64,000 nt of DNA from Acidobacteriota bacterium (GTDB lineage: Bacteria > Acidobacteriota > Terriglobia > Terriglobales > Acidobacteriaceae), in contig JACPYL010000010.1 of the NCBI GenBank assembly GCA_016196065.1, positions 930,001-994,000 of the forward strand, given 5' to 3'. Made by a program: the position numbers and the translations under genes. The notes beneath the pieces were generated by a model. The model was not told the DNA's origin. It ran no database searches and saw only the letters and a program-made list of their open reading frames with translations. This document shows positions 43,560-51,569 of the stretch, piece by piece (positions within the stretch are counted from its first letter, which is position 1; every line of letters begins with the position of its first letter).

Positions 43560-44771
43560 CTATTTCTTGTCCGTCAGCGCTTCGACGCCTGGCAACTTCT
43601 TGCCTTCCAGGAATTCGAGCGACGCGCCGCCGCCGGTCGAAATGTGGGTAATCTTGTCGGCGACTCCGGCTGCGTTCACGGCGGCTACAGAATCTCCGCC
43701 ACCCACAATCGAGATTGCTCCGGGATTCTCGGCAATCGCATGGGCGATTTTGAAAGTGCCTTTCGAGAACGACGGCAATTCGAATACTCCCATCGGGCCA
43801 TTCCACACGATCGTCCGGGCTCGAGAAACTTCTTCCGAGAACGCTTCGATGGTTTGTGGGCCGATATCCAGCGCCATCATGTTGGCGGGGATCGGTTCGC
43901 CGGCGTTCACAACTTTCGGAACCGCAGTAGCATCGACGCGGTCGGCGATCACGTGATCGGTGGGGAGAAGAAATTTGAGCTTGTGCGTCTTTGCCTGCTG
44001 GAGGAGGTCCCCGGCGAGGCCAATCTTGTCTTCTTCGACCAGGGATTTGCCGACTGGCTCCCCTTGTGCTTTCAGGAAGGTATAAGCCATGCCTCCACCG
44101 ATGATCAGCGAATCCACTTTGCTGAGCAGGTTCTGGATGACGCCGATCTTGTCACTGACCTTGGCGCCCCCGAGGATTGCGACAAATGGCCGCTCGGGAT
44201 TCTGAAGGGCGCGGCCCATGTACTCCAGTTCCTTTTCCATCAGCAGGCCGGCAGCAGATTTCTGGACGAATTTGGTAATCCCAACCGTGGAAGCGTGGGC
44301 GCGGTGCGCGGTGCCGAACGCGTCGTTTACGTAGAAGTCCGCCAATTTTGCCAGCAGCTTCGAGAATGCTTCGTCGTTCTTTTCTTCTTCGGCGTGGAAG
44401 CGCAGGTTTTCGAGTAAAAGGGTCTGGCCTTTTTCGAGCTTTAACGCCATCTCCTCGGCTTCGGGGCCGACGCACTCGGGGCAGAATCCGACATTTTCAC
44501 CGCGAGCGAGGTCGCGGTCGAGCATCATACGCAGCCGTTCGGCGACCGGCTTCAAACTCATTTTCGGATTCGGCTTGCCCTTCGGACGTCCGAGGTGCGA
44601 AGCGAGAATCAGGCGCGCACCGTGACGCAGCGCGTACTCGATAGTAGGCAGTGTTTCGCGGATGCGGGTGTCGTCCATGACGCGCCCATCTTCGAGCGGA
44701 ACGTTGAAGTCGACGCGCATGAAGATGCGGTGATCGTTGAGAGGCAGATCGCGAATAGAAAGTTTGGACAT
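43560..44771 (-). CDS. pgk: Phosphoglycerate kinase
   Basis: PGK makes ATP from 1,3-bisphosphoglycerate. The 403-residue protein has the substrate site [26 protein letters not shown], the hinge region and the nucleotide site [10 protein letters not shown], and a catalytic segment [11 protein letters not shown]. It is of normal length and intact. It lies downstream of gap with a repeat-filled 179-base gap and is followed by the macro-domain gene. Confidence 0.97.
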   Translation of the reverse strand: MSKLSIRDLPLNDHRIFMRVDFNVPLEDGRVMDDTRIRETLPTIEYALRHGARLILASHLGRPKGKPNPKMSLKPVAERLRMMLDRDLARGENVGFCPECVGPEAEEMALKLEKGQTLLLENLRFHAEEEKNDEAFSKLLAKLADFYVNDAFGTAHRAHASTVGITKFVQKSAAGLLMEKELEYMGRALQNPERPFVAILGGAKVSDKIGVIQNLLSKVDSLIIGGGMAYTFLKAQGEPVGKSLVEEDKIGLAGDLLQQAKTHKLKFLLPTDHVIADRVDATAVPKVVNAGEPIPANMMALDIGPQTIEAFSEEVSRARTIVWNGPMGVFELPSFSKGTFKIAHAIAENPGAISIVGGGDSVAAVNAAGVADKITHISTGGGASLEFLEGKKLPGVEALTDKK

Positions 44772-44779
44772 GGGAGATT

Positions 44780-44946
44780 CGTCCTTGGTCGTTTGTCGTT
44801 GGATGTCCGTCCTTCGCTATTCGCTGTTCGCCGTTCGCCCTGTCGCGTTTGCGAGTGCGCCAATGCTCGAATTCTTAAGGCTACACTCACGCGTACTGCG
44901 AAGGACGAACGACGAACGGCCATCGACTCAAATAGCGAACGACGGT
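44780..44946. repeat. Fold-back repeat of GAACGACGAACG words
   Basis: Left words (CGTCCTTCGCTATTCGC, GTTCGCCGTTCG) and right words (GAACGACGAACGGCC, AATAGCGAACGACGG) are complementary. The element fills the gap between gap and pgk. It may lower read-through and set the ratio of the two enzymes; that is inference. Confidence 0.8.
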
Positions 44947-44950
44947 TAAC

Positions 44951-45961
44951 TTACAGGCCCTTGGCCGCCATGTAGTTGATCAGGTCATGGACGCGGCAGG
45001 AGTATCCCCACTCGTTGTCGTACCACGCGATCACCTTCAGGCAGTTGCCGCCGACCACGAGGGTCGAAGGCGCGTCCACGATGGAAGAACGGGCATCGCC
45101 TTTGAAGTCGGACGAAACCAGTTCGTTCGATTCGTAGCCGAGATAGCCCTTGAGCGAACCCGATTCCGAAGCTGCTTTCAAGGCCGCGTTGACTTCTTCC
45201 TTGGTGGTCTTCTTTTCGACGAACACAACCAGGTCGACGACGGAGACGTTTGGCGTGGGTACGCGCATCGAGAAACCGTCCAACTTGCCTGCCAGATCCG
45301 GAAGCACCAGTTTGAGCGCTTTGGCCGCACCGGTCGAGGTCGGGATCATATTGATCGCCGCTGCCCGGGCGCGCCGGAGATCTTTGTGCGGGAAGTCGAG
45401 GATCACCTGGTCATTGGTGTAGGAGTGGATAGTGGTCATCGTCCCGCTGACGATCTTGAAATGCTCGTGAAGCACCTTGGCGACGGGCGCCAGGCAGTTG
45501 GTAGTGCAGGACGCATTTGAAACGATGTGATGCTTGCCAGCGTCGTATTTTTCTTCGTTGACGCCCAGCACGACTGTGAAATCTTCGTTCTTCGCCGGTG
45601 CCGAAATGATGACCTTCTTGACCGATCCGCGCAGATGTTTCTTCGCCTCAGTGGCATCGGTGAACCGGCCGGTCGATTCCACCACTACCTGCGCGCCAAC
45701 CGACTCCCAAGGCAGCGCGGCGGGATCCTTCTCTTTGAAAACCTTGATGACCTTTCCGTCGATCGAAATGCTGTCCGGGCCGGCCGTGATGGTGTGGGGC
45801 AGGTTCCCAAGGATCGAGTCGTACTTCAGCAAGTGCGCTAATGTCTTTGGATCGGTGAGATCGTTGACCGCCACAAAATCGAGATTCTTGTCTGCGAGCG
45901 AGGTTCGCAGCACATTGCGGCCGATACGCCCGAATCCATTAATTCCAACCTTCACAGCCAT
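44951..45961 (-). CDS. gap: Glyceraldehyde-3-phosphate dehydrogenase
   Basis: GAPDH oxidises glyceraldehyde 3-phosphate with NAD. The 336-residue protein begins [19 protein letters not shown], has the catalytic Cys in [12 protein letters not shown] and His after TIHSYTND, and ends with [16 protein letters not shown]. The ATG at 45961 has GGAGG four bases upstream, which is strong; the longer upstream reading has no support. It heads the glycolytic run and lies 141 bases after the PPOX-type gene. Confidence 0.98.
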   Translation of the reverse strand: MAVKVGINGFGRIGRNVLRTSLADKNLDFVAVNDLTDPKTLAHLLKYDSILGNLPHTITAGPDSISIDGKVIKVFKEKDPAALPWESVGAQVVVESTGRFTDATEAKKHLRGSVKKVIISAPAKNEDFTVVLGVNEEKYDAGKHHIVSNASCTTNCLAPVAKVLHEHFKIVSGTMTTIHSYTNDQVILDFPHKDLRRARAAAINMIPTSTGAAKALKLVLPDLAGKLDGFSMRVPTPNVSVVDLVVFVEKKTTKEEVNAALKAASESGSLKGYLGYESNELVSSDFKGDARSSIVDAPSTLVVGGNCLKVIAWYDNEWGYSCRVHDLINYMAAKGL

Positions 45962-46039
45962 GTTGCCTCCGAAAAAAGAGTTTGATTGCGACAGAATAAA
46001 TACTGAAAAATCGGTACGACTATTGATGTTAACAGGCCT

Positions 46040-46078
46040 TGTGACGCAGCGTAAACGTTCCGCGTCACAGAGGAACGT
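46040..46078 (-). promoter_or_regulatory. Interleaved inverted repeats with H-type pseudoknot geometry before gap
   Basis: On the minus strand the order is ACGTTCC, TC, TGTGACGC, GGAACGT, TTACGCT, GCGTCACA. The first and third words pair (7 base pairs) and the second and fourth pair (8 base pairs), both perfect. The loops are 2, 0 and 7 bases, which fits an H-type RNA pseudoknot. It lies between the PPOX gene stop and gap, 79 bases before the gap start. An alternative is two DNA operators. Confidence 0.45.
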
Positions 46079-46102
46079 ATCGTGGAGCACTTGGCCGCGA
46101 TT

Positions 46103-46471
46103 TTATGCAGGTCCTGGAGTGATCTCCAGATAAGTGTCCGTGTTTCGCCACAGAAACGGGATTCGGGCCATGAAATATTTCGCGTTAATGAATTTTCGTG
46201 CGCGCGCAAATTCCGCTTCCCGCATGAATCGGACTCTCGCCGAAAATTCCGGGCCGGTGACCTTCCCGCGCATGGTAGAAGCAGCGATTCTTACCTCAGG
46301 ATTGTTGCGAAGACGTTTTGCTTTTCCCGATTTGCCGCTGGTCATTACGAAGAGACGTCCATCCTCTTCGCCGAACCAGACCGGGGTGTAGACGGGAGTT
46401 CCGTTCTTGCGGAAGGTTGCCAGGCTGATGTAGCGTTGGCCACTAATCTCAGGGGGAATTGAAGGAGCCAT
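46103..46471 (-). CDS. PPOX-class (pyridoxamine-oxidase-like) flavin/F420 fold protein
   Basis: The 122-residue protein has the split-barrel fold of the pyridoxamine 5'-phosphate oxidase superfamily, with YISLATFRKNGTPVYTPVWF and FVMTSGKSGKAKRLRNNPEVRI typical of the group often annotated as PPOX-class F420-dependent. The cofactor may be FMN or F420 and the substrate is unknown. It is upstream of gap on the same strand. It is divergent from the pseudokinase gene, 110 bases away. Confidence 0.85.
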   Translation of the reverse strand: MAPSIPPEISGQRYISLATFRKNGTPVYTPVWFGEEDGRLFVMTSGKSGKAKRLRNNPEVRIAASTMRGKVTGPEFSARVRFMREAEFARARKFINAKYFMARIPFLWRNTDTYLEITPGPA

Positions 46472-46581
46472 GCCGATATTGTAAACATCAGAAGGGCAGC
46501 CTGCTCGTGAAGACGTCGATTGTCGAACAGAACGGGCTTACAATAAGCGGTCGGATAAGCAATACCGTGAAATAAACGTCC

Positions 46582-47985
46582 ATGAGTGAGACTTGGAAAC
46601 AGTGGGAAGGGCAGGTCGTGAACGGGGAGTTTCCCCTTTTGCGGTACCTGGGAGGCTCTCGCCATAGCGCCGTGTTTCTCACCGGACGAAAAACGGGTGA
46701 TCCGCAGAAAGCAGCCATCAAGTTAATCCTGGCAGACCCGAGTAGCGCGGAGAATCAACTGAAGCGCTGGCAGCAGGCGGCGCAGTTGAACCATCCCAAC
46801 CTGGTTCGTGTTTTTGAATTTGGACGTTGCGAGATTGAGAGCACCTTGCTCCTCTACGTCGTCATGGAAGCGGCGGAAGAAGATCTTTCACAGATTCTTC
46901 CGGAGCGCGCTCTAACAGCCGGGGAAGAGCGCCAGATGCTCCCATCCGTCCTCGATGCGCTGGCCTATCTGCATGGCAAAGGGATGGTGCATGGGCGATT
47001 GCGGCCATCCAACATTCTTGCGGCGGGAGACCAGGTAAAAGTGTCCGCCGACACGTTGCGCCCTTCGGGAGAACGGGTCGTTTCGCCGGACGGCTGGGGA
47101 GGATACGATCCGCCTGAGTCGTCGAGCGGAAGATTGACGCCGGCATCGGACGTCTGGTCGCTCGCGATCACGATCGTGCAGACATTGACGCAGCAACGTC
47201 CGCTGTGGCATCCCGCAGAACCGGCAGCTCCGTCGTTGCCGGAAAATACGCCCGCGCCCTTTGCGGAAACTGCAAGACACTGCCTGCAAGTCGATCCTCA
47301 ACAGCGTTGGACGGTAGCGGAGATCACTGCTCGGTTGGCCGATGCTCCCTCGAAGCCCGCTGCCGCGGGATCACGATCGCAGCGAACTGCGGCCGAGAAC
47401 AACGGGAAGACAAAGCCCCCTAAACGAAGTTACGCCTCGGCATTGATTGCGGCGGTGGCGGTGAGTGCAGTGATCGCGTTGGTCGTGCTGGTCGGCAACC
47501 GGCACAGCAGTTCGTCGCTTCCTGCGTCGCCAGTAGAAGGTGATTCTCAGCGGGCAACGCCGGCTAGTGCAGCTCTTCCTGAAACTCAATCGCCTCCAGC
47601 AGAAAATAAGCCCAGTGCGGTGGTCGGTTCCAAGAAATCCACTTCGCACGGAAGCGCCGATAAGCCGGTCACGAGTGCGGCGGGCAAGGGAACGGTATTA
47701 GAGCGCGTCATGCCGCGCGTGTCTCCAAGCGCCCGGCGCACGATCGAAGGCAGGATCAAGGTGGCGGTGCGAGTGGATGTGGATCCTTCTGGGAAAGTGA
47801 CCGAAGCGAAGCTCGTTTCGCCGGGTCCAAGCCAGTATTTCGCGCGACTGGCATTAGAAGCGGCGCGGGAATGGAAGTTCTCTCCTGCACAGGTCCAGGG
47901 TCAGGCGGTCGCCAGCCAATGGAATTTGCGCTTTGGATTTCGGCGAAGCGGCACCGATGTCGATGCGAAGCCGATCGCTCCCTAG
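46582..47985 (+). CDS. Pseudokinase-TonB C-terminal fusion protein
   Basis: Residues 1 to about 250 have the protein-kinase fold (Lys47 in AAIKLIL, LLYVVMEAAEEDL, catalytic-loop region at 137-144). The loop reads HGRLRPSN where active kinases have HRDxKPxN: Gly replaces Arg and Arg139 replaces the catalytic Asp. The DFG position is about AD157T, so Gly is lost too. A glycine-rich loop is weak (LGGSRHSAV). A membrane helix (about 284-306, ASALIAAVAVSAVIALVVLVG), a Ser/Pro linker and a TonB C-terminal domain (VDPSGKVTEAKLVSPG, AREWKFSPAQVQGQ) follow. It may carry a cytoplasmic signal to the periplasm. The substrate or partner is unknown. Confidence 0.85.
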   Translation: MSETWKQWEGQVVNGEFPLLRYLGGSRHSAVFLTGRKTGDPQKAAIKLILADPSSAENQLKRWQQAAQLNHPNLVRVFEFGRCEIESTLLLYVVMEAAEEDLSQILPERALTAGEERQMLPSVLDALAYLHGKGMVHGRLRPSNILAAGDQVKVSADTLRPSGERVVSPDGWGGYDPPESSSGRLTPASDVWSLAITIVQTLTQQRPLWHPAEPAAPSLPENTPAPFAETARHCLQVDPQQRWTVAEITARLADAPSKPAAAGSRSQRTAAENNGKTKPPKRSYASALIAAVAVSAVIALVVLVGNRHSSSSLPASPVEGDSQRATPASAALPETQSPPAENKPSAVVGSKKSTSHGSADKPVTSAAGKGTVLERVMPRVSPSARRTIEGRIKVAVRVDVDPSGKVTEAKLVSPGPSQYFARLALEAAREWKFSPAQVQGQAVASQWNLRFGFRRSGTDVDAKPIAP

Positions 47986-48064
47986 CAGGCTGCGGCAAAA
48001 GTCATTCCCGAGCGAAGGTCGCGGCCTCAGCGGCTAAAGCAGCATTCAAAGAGGAGGTGACCGT

Positions 48065-48078
48065 AGCGGTGAACCGCT
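48065..48078. repeat. Short stem AGCGGTGAACCGCT
   Basis: A perfect 6-base-pair stem with a GA centre lies between the convergent pseudokinase and LuxR genes, and with the repeat at 48104 fills the 141-base gap. It may serve as a weak two-sided stop; no T-run is present. Confidence 0.4.
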
Positions 48079-48103
48079 GCGCCACCCAAAATCTAGATCG
48101 GGA

Positions 48104-48130
48104 GATAGACGAGGCAAGTGCCGTCTCTAC
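48104..48130. repeat. Diverged palindrome, GTAGAGACG family, copy 3
   Basis: This copy has AGACGAGGCAAG and CCGTCTCTAC in the same order as the copies at 4437 and 10277, with several mismatches. It overlaps the last codon and stop of the LuxR-type gene, so the repeat appears to have been fixed inside the end of a reading frame. Confidence 0.6.
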
Positions 48131-49161
48131 GAACTCGGCAAAGCTTGTCGTTTGCGACGCACCTTCTCGATTCTGCCGGCATCAGCTTTGCTGCTGGCGT
48201 TCTTCTGCCATGCGTCGGCGCGCCGCTCGGCCTCGGATCGTTCCTCAGCGGACATCTGCGGCATGAGACTTGTCTTGGCATTCTCAATCTGCCTTCGCAT
48301 GGCTGCTGTGTTTTCCTCGGACAGCAAGCACCACATATACGCAGCGATTCGGTCAGCAGGACTACCGTTCGTCCGACCGTAGTGTTCGGCCAATCGTAGT
48401 TGAGCCCAGGACTGTCCCGCCTCGGCTGCCTGGAGCAGCGCGGGGACGTCGTGGCCCTCCTCCTCTGAGGGACCCTGCTTGCGGGCCTGCGCACCGCTCA
48501 TGGTGAGGTAGAGCAATTCAGTACGGCTGGAAACGCCCAACTTGTCGAAAATGCGGAATAGATAATTTTTTACTGTGTGGGGGCTCAGGCTGAGCGATTC
48601 CGCAATTTCGCGGTTGGTCATGCCTCCCGCCAGATACTGCACGACTTGGCGTTCGCGGGCCGAGAGGAGTTCGAGCCCCTTGTGGTTGGTCGCACGCACG
48701 AGCGGAGAGTTGGCGAGAGCTTCGAGAGCATGCTCGAGTTCGACGCTGCGTGCCCATATCTGACCTTCATGAACGCAGCGGATGCATTTGCAGAGGCTCT
48801 CCAGCTGTTCGTGCTTGGCAAAAATTCCTCTGGCGCCCGCGCGGAAACATTCCAACACGTCCGCGGGGCGCGACGAGTCGAGCAGCAGGATACCTTTGAT
48901 CTGAGGCCGAAGGCCTCGAATTTCCCTCAGCACTTCGGTCCCCTGTCCGGGCTGATCGTCCAGGCTGTAGCTGATGATGGCAACATCGACCGGTACGCGC
49001 ACGACGGCAGAGAGCAATTCCGCGGACGACAAGGCCGTGGCGACGACTTGTATCCCCTGGTCGCTCCGCATCGCCTCGGCAAGAAGCTGGGTGTGGATGC
49101 GAGTGCTGTCGGCGACGACGATGCTGATAAAGTCCGCGGCTCGCAGGTCTTGGGACGGCAT
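48127..49161 (-). CDS. LuxR/NarL-type regulator with defective receiver and Sel1-like tail
   Basis: The 344-residue protein has an N-terminal receiver-like domain, a LuxR helix-turn-helix (LSARERQVVQYLAGGMTNRE, then SPHTVKNYLFRIFDKLG) and a helical C-terminal part (QLRLAEHYGRTNGSPADRIA, YMWCLLSEEN) like Sel1 or TPR repeats. In the receiver, the phospho-acceptor place (DVAIIS64YSL) holds Ser instead of Asp, and only Asp18 is left of the acidic pocket, so phosphorylation is unlikely. It is divergent from the exopolysaccharide locus, 667 bases away, and is a candidate regulator of it. Confidence 0.88.
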   Translation of the reverse strand: MPSQDLRAADFISIVVADSTRIHTQLLAEAMRSDQGIQVVATALSSAELLSAVVRVPVDVAIISYSLDDQPGQGTEVLREIRGLRPQIKGILLLDSSRPADVLECFRAGARGIFAKHEQLESLCKCIRCVHEGQIWARSVELEHALEALANSPLVRATNHKGLELLSARERQVVQYLAGGMTNREIAESLSLSPHTVKNYLFRIFDKLGVSSRTELLYLTMSGAQARKQGPSEEEGHDVPALLQAAEAGQSWAQLRLAEHYGRTNGSPADRIAAYMWCLLSEENTAAMRRQIENAKTSLMPQMSAEERSEAERRADAWQKNASSKADAGRIEKVRRKRQALPSS

Positions 49162-49418
49162 CAGATCTCCTGAATCAATATTTCCGTGGAGCCGGCGCTG
49201 CTACTGACCAGGTTCCAGCAAAGGATGTTCGCCACCGAATGCAAACGCTCTTGGTATCGCAAATTCGAGGGGAGAGCAGCAGAAAGCGGCTAAGCAATAA
49301 CCCTTAATTTGGCTTCCTGCTACTGCCCTGAGCGTACCATTGCGGGCAGCCATCTTCAAGAACTTGGTTTGCAACCTATGCAAATCGGTGCATAGTCGAA
49401 CGATTCGACAATCTCATG

Positions 49419-49796
49419 TTGACACAATTTCGTAATGTCGCAAGTTATTGCCAACGAGAGTTCCTGTGTGAGGCTCGGAAATAGGGTTTTTATATTCACA
49501 CAAAGTATTCATTATCAATGATATAAAGTGAATTTAGAGAATCTTCATCGGAGCAGCTAGCTCGGCCTCTACCACCCTCGTGTTAAGGTCTACCACTGAT
49601 GTGCTAAATAGTATTATCTCTGATCTAAAATTCTCATGAATAAGAAATAAAGACCTAATTATGATAGAGATGTTTATCCACGGGATTTTATACCACTTGC
49701 ACGGTATTGCAGGGGACTTTACCTTGAACCTGCGACCACGAAAGCCGAGCTGTAAAAGAACTCTCCCCCTGCGGTAACTCTCCCCTAAGAGAACCT
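49419..49796. other. AT-rich intergenic leader before the exopolysaccharide locus
   Basis: The gap from 49162 to 49828 is the longest without a gene. Its centre is clearly more AT-rich than the rest of the window (for example TAAATAGTATTATC and AATAAGAAATAAAG). It holds a TTGACA box at 49419-49424 without a good -10 at the right distance, a palindrome at 49509 and a near sigma-54-like pair near 49694. No open frame is convincing. It is probably the promoter and leader region for two divergent units. Confidence 0.6.
49509..49521. promoter_or_regulatory. Small palindrome TCATTATCAATGA
   Basis: Two 5-base arms flank ATC in the AT-rich leader between the LuxR-type gene and the NusG-like gene. 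It could be an operator. The evidence is only its symmetry and location. Confidence 0.25.
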
Positions 49797-49828
49797 GTAC
49801 TTGCTGTGCATTTCATTCAGGCGGACCC

Positions 49829-50407
49829 ATGCGATGGGACCCAGAGGGCGAAGCTTTGAGTAGTTCAAATCAGGGAGTAGCCAGCGCGTTGTCGCCCGCA
49901 TCGGAAGGTGCGGCACTTTGCTGGTATGCGCTGCACACCCGCGCACGACACGAGAGAGTCGTCGAACATCGTCTCCGCGAGGAGGGTATGGAAACTTTCC
50001 TGCCCACGATTCGCGAGACGCATCGCTGGAGCGATCGCAAAAAAGTCGTCGATGTTCCTTTATTCAGTTGCTATGTGTTCGTCCGTTGCACCCTGAATGC
50101 GGATGATCGGACACGAGTGCATCGAGTGGACAGCGTTCTCGGATTTGTCGGAACGCGGGGCTCAGGTGTTCCGATTCCAGATGAGCAGATTGAAAACGTA
50201 CGTGCGGTTCTTTCGCAGACGACCCCTTGCCGGACTCATCCTTTCCTGAAAGTGGGGCAGCGAGTGCGGGTATGTGGCGGCGCCATGGACGGCGTGGAGG
50301 GAGTGTTTCTCTCCGAAAATGGCGACCATAGCCTGGTCATCTCTGTGGACGTGATCCAGCGTTCCCTGGCCGTGCGGATCGACGGCTATCAAGTAAAACC
50401 TGTCTAA
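49829..50407 (+). CDS. NusG-like (UpxY/LoaP type) antiterminator for polysaccharide locus
   Basis: Specialised NusG paralogues ride with RNA polymerase and stop early termination of long polysaccharide operons. The 192-residue protein has the NGN domain (WYALHTRARHERVVEHRLRE, FSCYVFVRC) and a C-terminal KOW-like part (VGQRVRVCGGAMDGVEGVFL). The ATG at 49829 has GGCGG upstream; TTG 49856 has GAGGG eight bases upstream and also fits. It is the first gene of the locus, as is typical for this class, and the leader upstream may carry its recruitment site. Confidence 0.9.
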   Translation: MRWDPEGEALSSSNQGVASALSPASEGAALCWYALHTRARHERVVEHRLREEGMETFLPTIRETHRWSDRKKVVDVPLFSCYVFVRCTLNADDRTRVHRVDSVLGFVGTRGSGVPIPDEQIENVRAVLSQTTPCRTHPFLKVGQRVRVCGGAMDGVEGVFLSENGDHSLVISVDVIQRSLAVRIDGYQVKPV

Positions 50408-50443
50408 AGTCTTCAGTCTTCCAGAGTTGTCCTAGATTCCATC

Positions 50444-51526
50444 ATGCATCAACCTGAAATCGAGCAGATCGGCGAAGAGCTGTACTTTGTCGCCGCGAGT
50501 CCCGCGACCCGCCGTTTGCGGACGCAGGCCGAACTGCTCTCCCAAACCGACGTTCCTGTGCTCATTACCGGCGAGGCCGGTAGCGGCAAGGCTACGGCTG
50601 CGCGGTTGATTCATTCGCTCTCCATTCGATCCAGTTTCCAGTTCACAAGAGTCAGCTGTGCTGCTCTCACTGCGGACATGCTGGAGAGTGAGTTGTTCGG
50701 ATACGAACATTCAAATGGCAATGGACGTCTCGAATCGAAGCCTGGCAAGTTCGAACAGTGCGCCAAGGGAACGATCCTGCTGGAAGACTTCGAAGCCATG
50801 CCTGGTCCGGTCCAACTCCGGTTGTTGAAACTCCTCCAGACCAAAGAATTCGTACGCTCCGGCGGGCAGACTCCGATCCGGGTGGATGTGCGCATCATTG
50901 CGTCGACGGAAGGCAATCTCGATCAGGCCGTCGCCGAAAAGCGAGTGCAGGAAGAGCTTTACTATCACCTGAGCGCATTCGAACTGCACGTTCCCGCTTT
51001 GCGTGATCGTCGGGAAGAAGTCCCCTTGCTGCTGGGACATTTCATGAACCGTCTGACGCGCCGCTACGGAGTACCTGCCCCTCATTTTTCGGGTGCGCTG
51101 CTCGACGCCTGCCAGCACCACGCATGGCCAGGAAATCTTCGCGAACTGGAAGTCTTCGTCAAGCGCTTCCTGGTGTTCGGCGACGAAGCGGCTGCGGTCG
51201 AAGAGCTTAGTTCGCATTCCCAGTCCGCGAACGGCACTCCCAGTCACAACGGCATTGCTGTGATTCACAATCACGTCAAGACCGGAAATGGCAGCGGAGA
51301 CGAGCAGTCGTCGCTGAAACTGCTGGTCAGGAATGCCAAGGGTGAGGCCGAACGCAGCGCAATTGCGCACGCACTCGAAGAGACTCACTGGAATCGCAAA
51401 GCTGCCGCCCGCCTGTTGAGCATCAGTTACCGGGCGCTGCTCTACAAGATCCAAGAGTACCGGCTTATTCCGCCGCATGATTCACAGCGGCTGCATCACT
51501 ACAATGGATTTCGTGAAGCAAAGTAG
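50444..51526 (+). CDS. Sigma-54 activator-like AAA+ protein, degenerate
   Basis: The 360-residue protein matches sigma-54 enhancer-binding proteins: Walker A GEAGSGKA at 43-50 and C-terminal Fis-type helix-turn-helix (AHALEETHWNRKAAARLLSI). But the GAFTGA loop is replaced by SNGNGR at about 90-95, Walker B reads ILLEDFE instead of LFLDEI, and the arginine fingers (FR..LYYRL) read VQEELYYHL. It probably cannot remodel sigma-54 and may act as a DNA-binding or ATP-sensing regulator. It has no receiver domain. It sits between the NusG-like gene and the export gene. Confidence 0.88.
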   Translation: MHQPEIEQIGEELYFVAASPATRRLRTQAELLSQTDVPVLITGEAGSGKATAARLIHSLSIRSSFQFTRVSCAALTADMLESELFGYEHSNGNGRLESKPGKFEQCAKGTILLEDFEAMPGPVQLRLLKLLQTKEFVRSGGQTPIRVDVRIIASTEGNLDQAVAEKRVQEELYYHLSAFELHVPALRDRREEVPLLLGHFMNRLTRRYGVPAPHFSGALLDACQHHAWPGNLRELEVFVKRFLVFGDEAAAVEELSSHSQSANGTPSHNGIAVIHNHVKTGNGSGDEQSSLKLLVRNAKGEAERSAIAHALEETHWNRKAAARLLSISYRALLYKIQEYRLIPPHDSQRLHHYNGFREAK

Positions 51527-51569
51527 TCCTGCCAGTTCGACACTGTCGATTGGCCGGGAGGCATCGCTC

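Noticed and set aside
42787-43806. 339-residue frame extending the macro-domain gene into pgk
   Set aside because: The N-terminal part overlaps pgk in another frame and is very arginine-rich, the mark of a shadow frame. A start after the pgk stop was chosen.
49694-49712. Sigma-54-like promoter (TTGCAC-N4-TTGCA) in the leader of the polysaccharide locus
   Set aside because: The spacing between the two elements is one base shorter than the strict -24/-12 distance and the GG of the -24 element is absent. The nearby sigma-54 activator is also degenerate.
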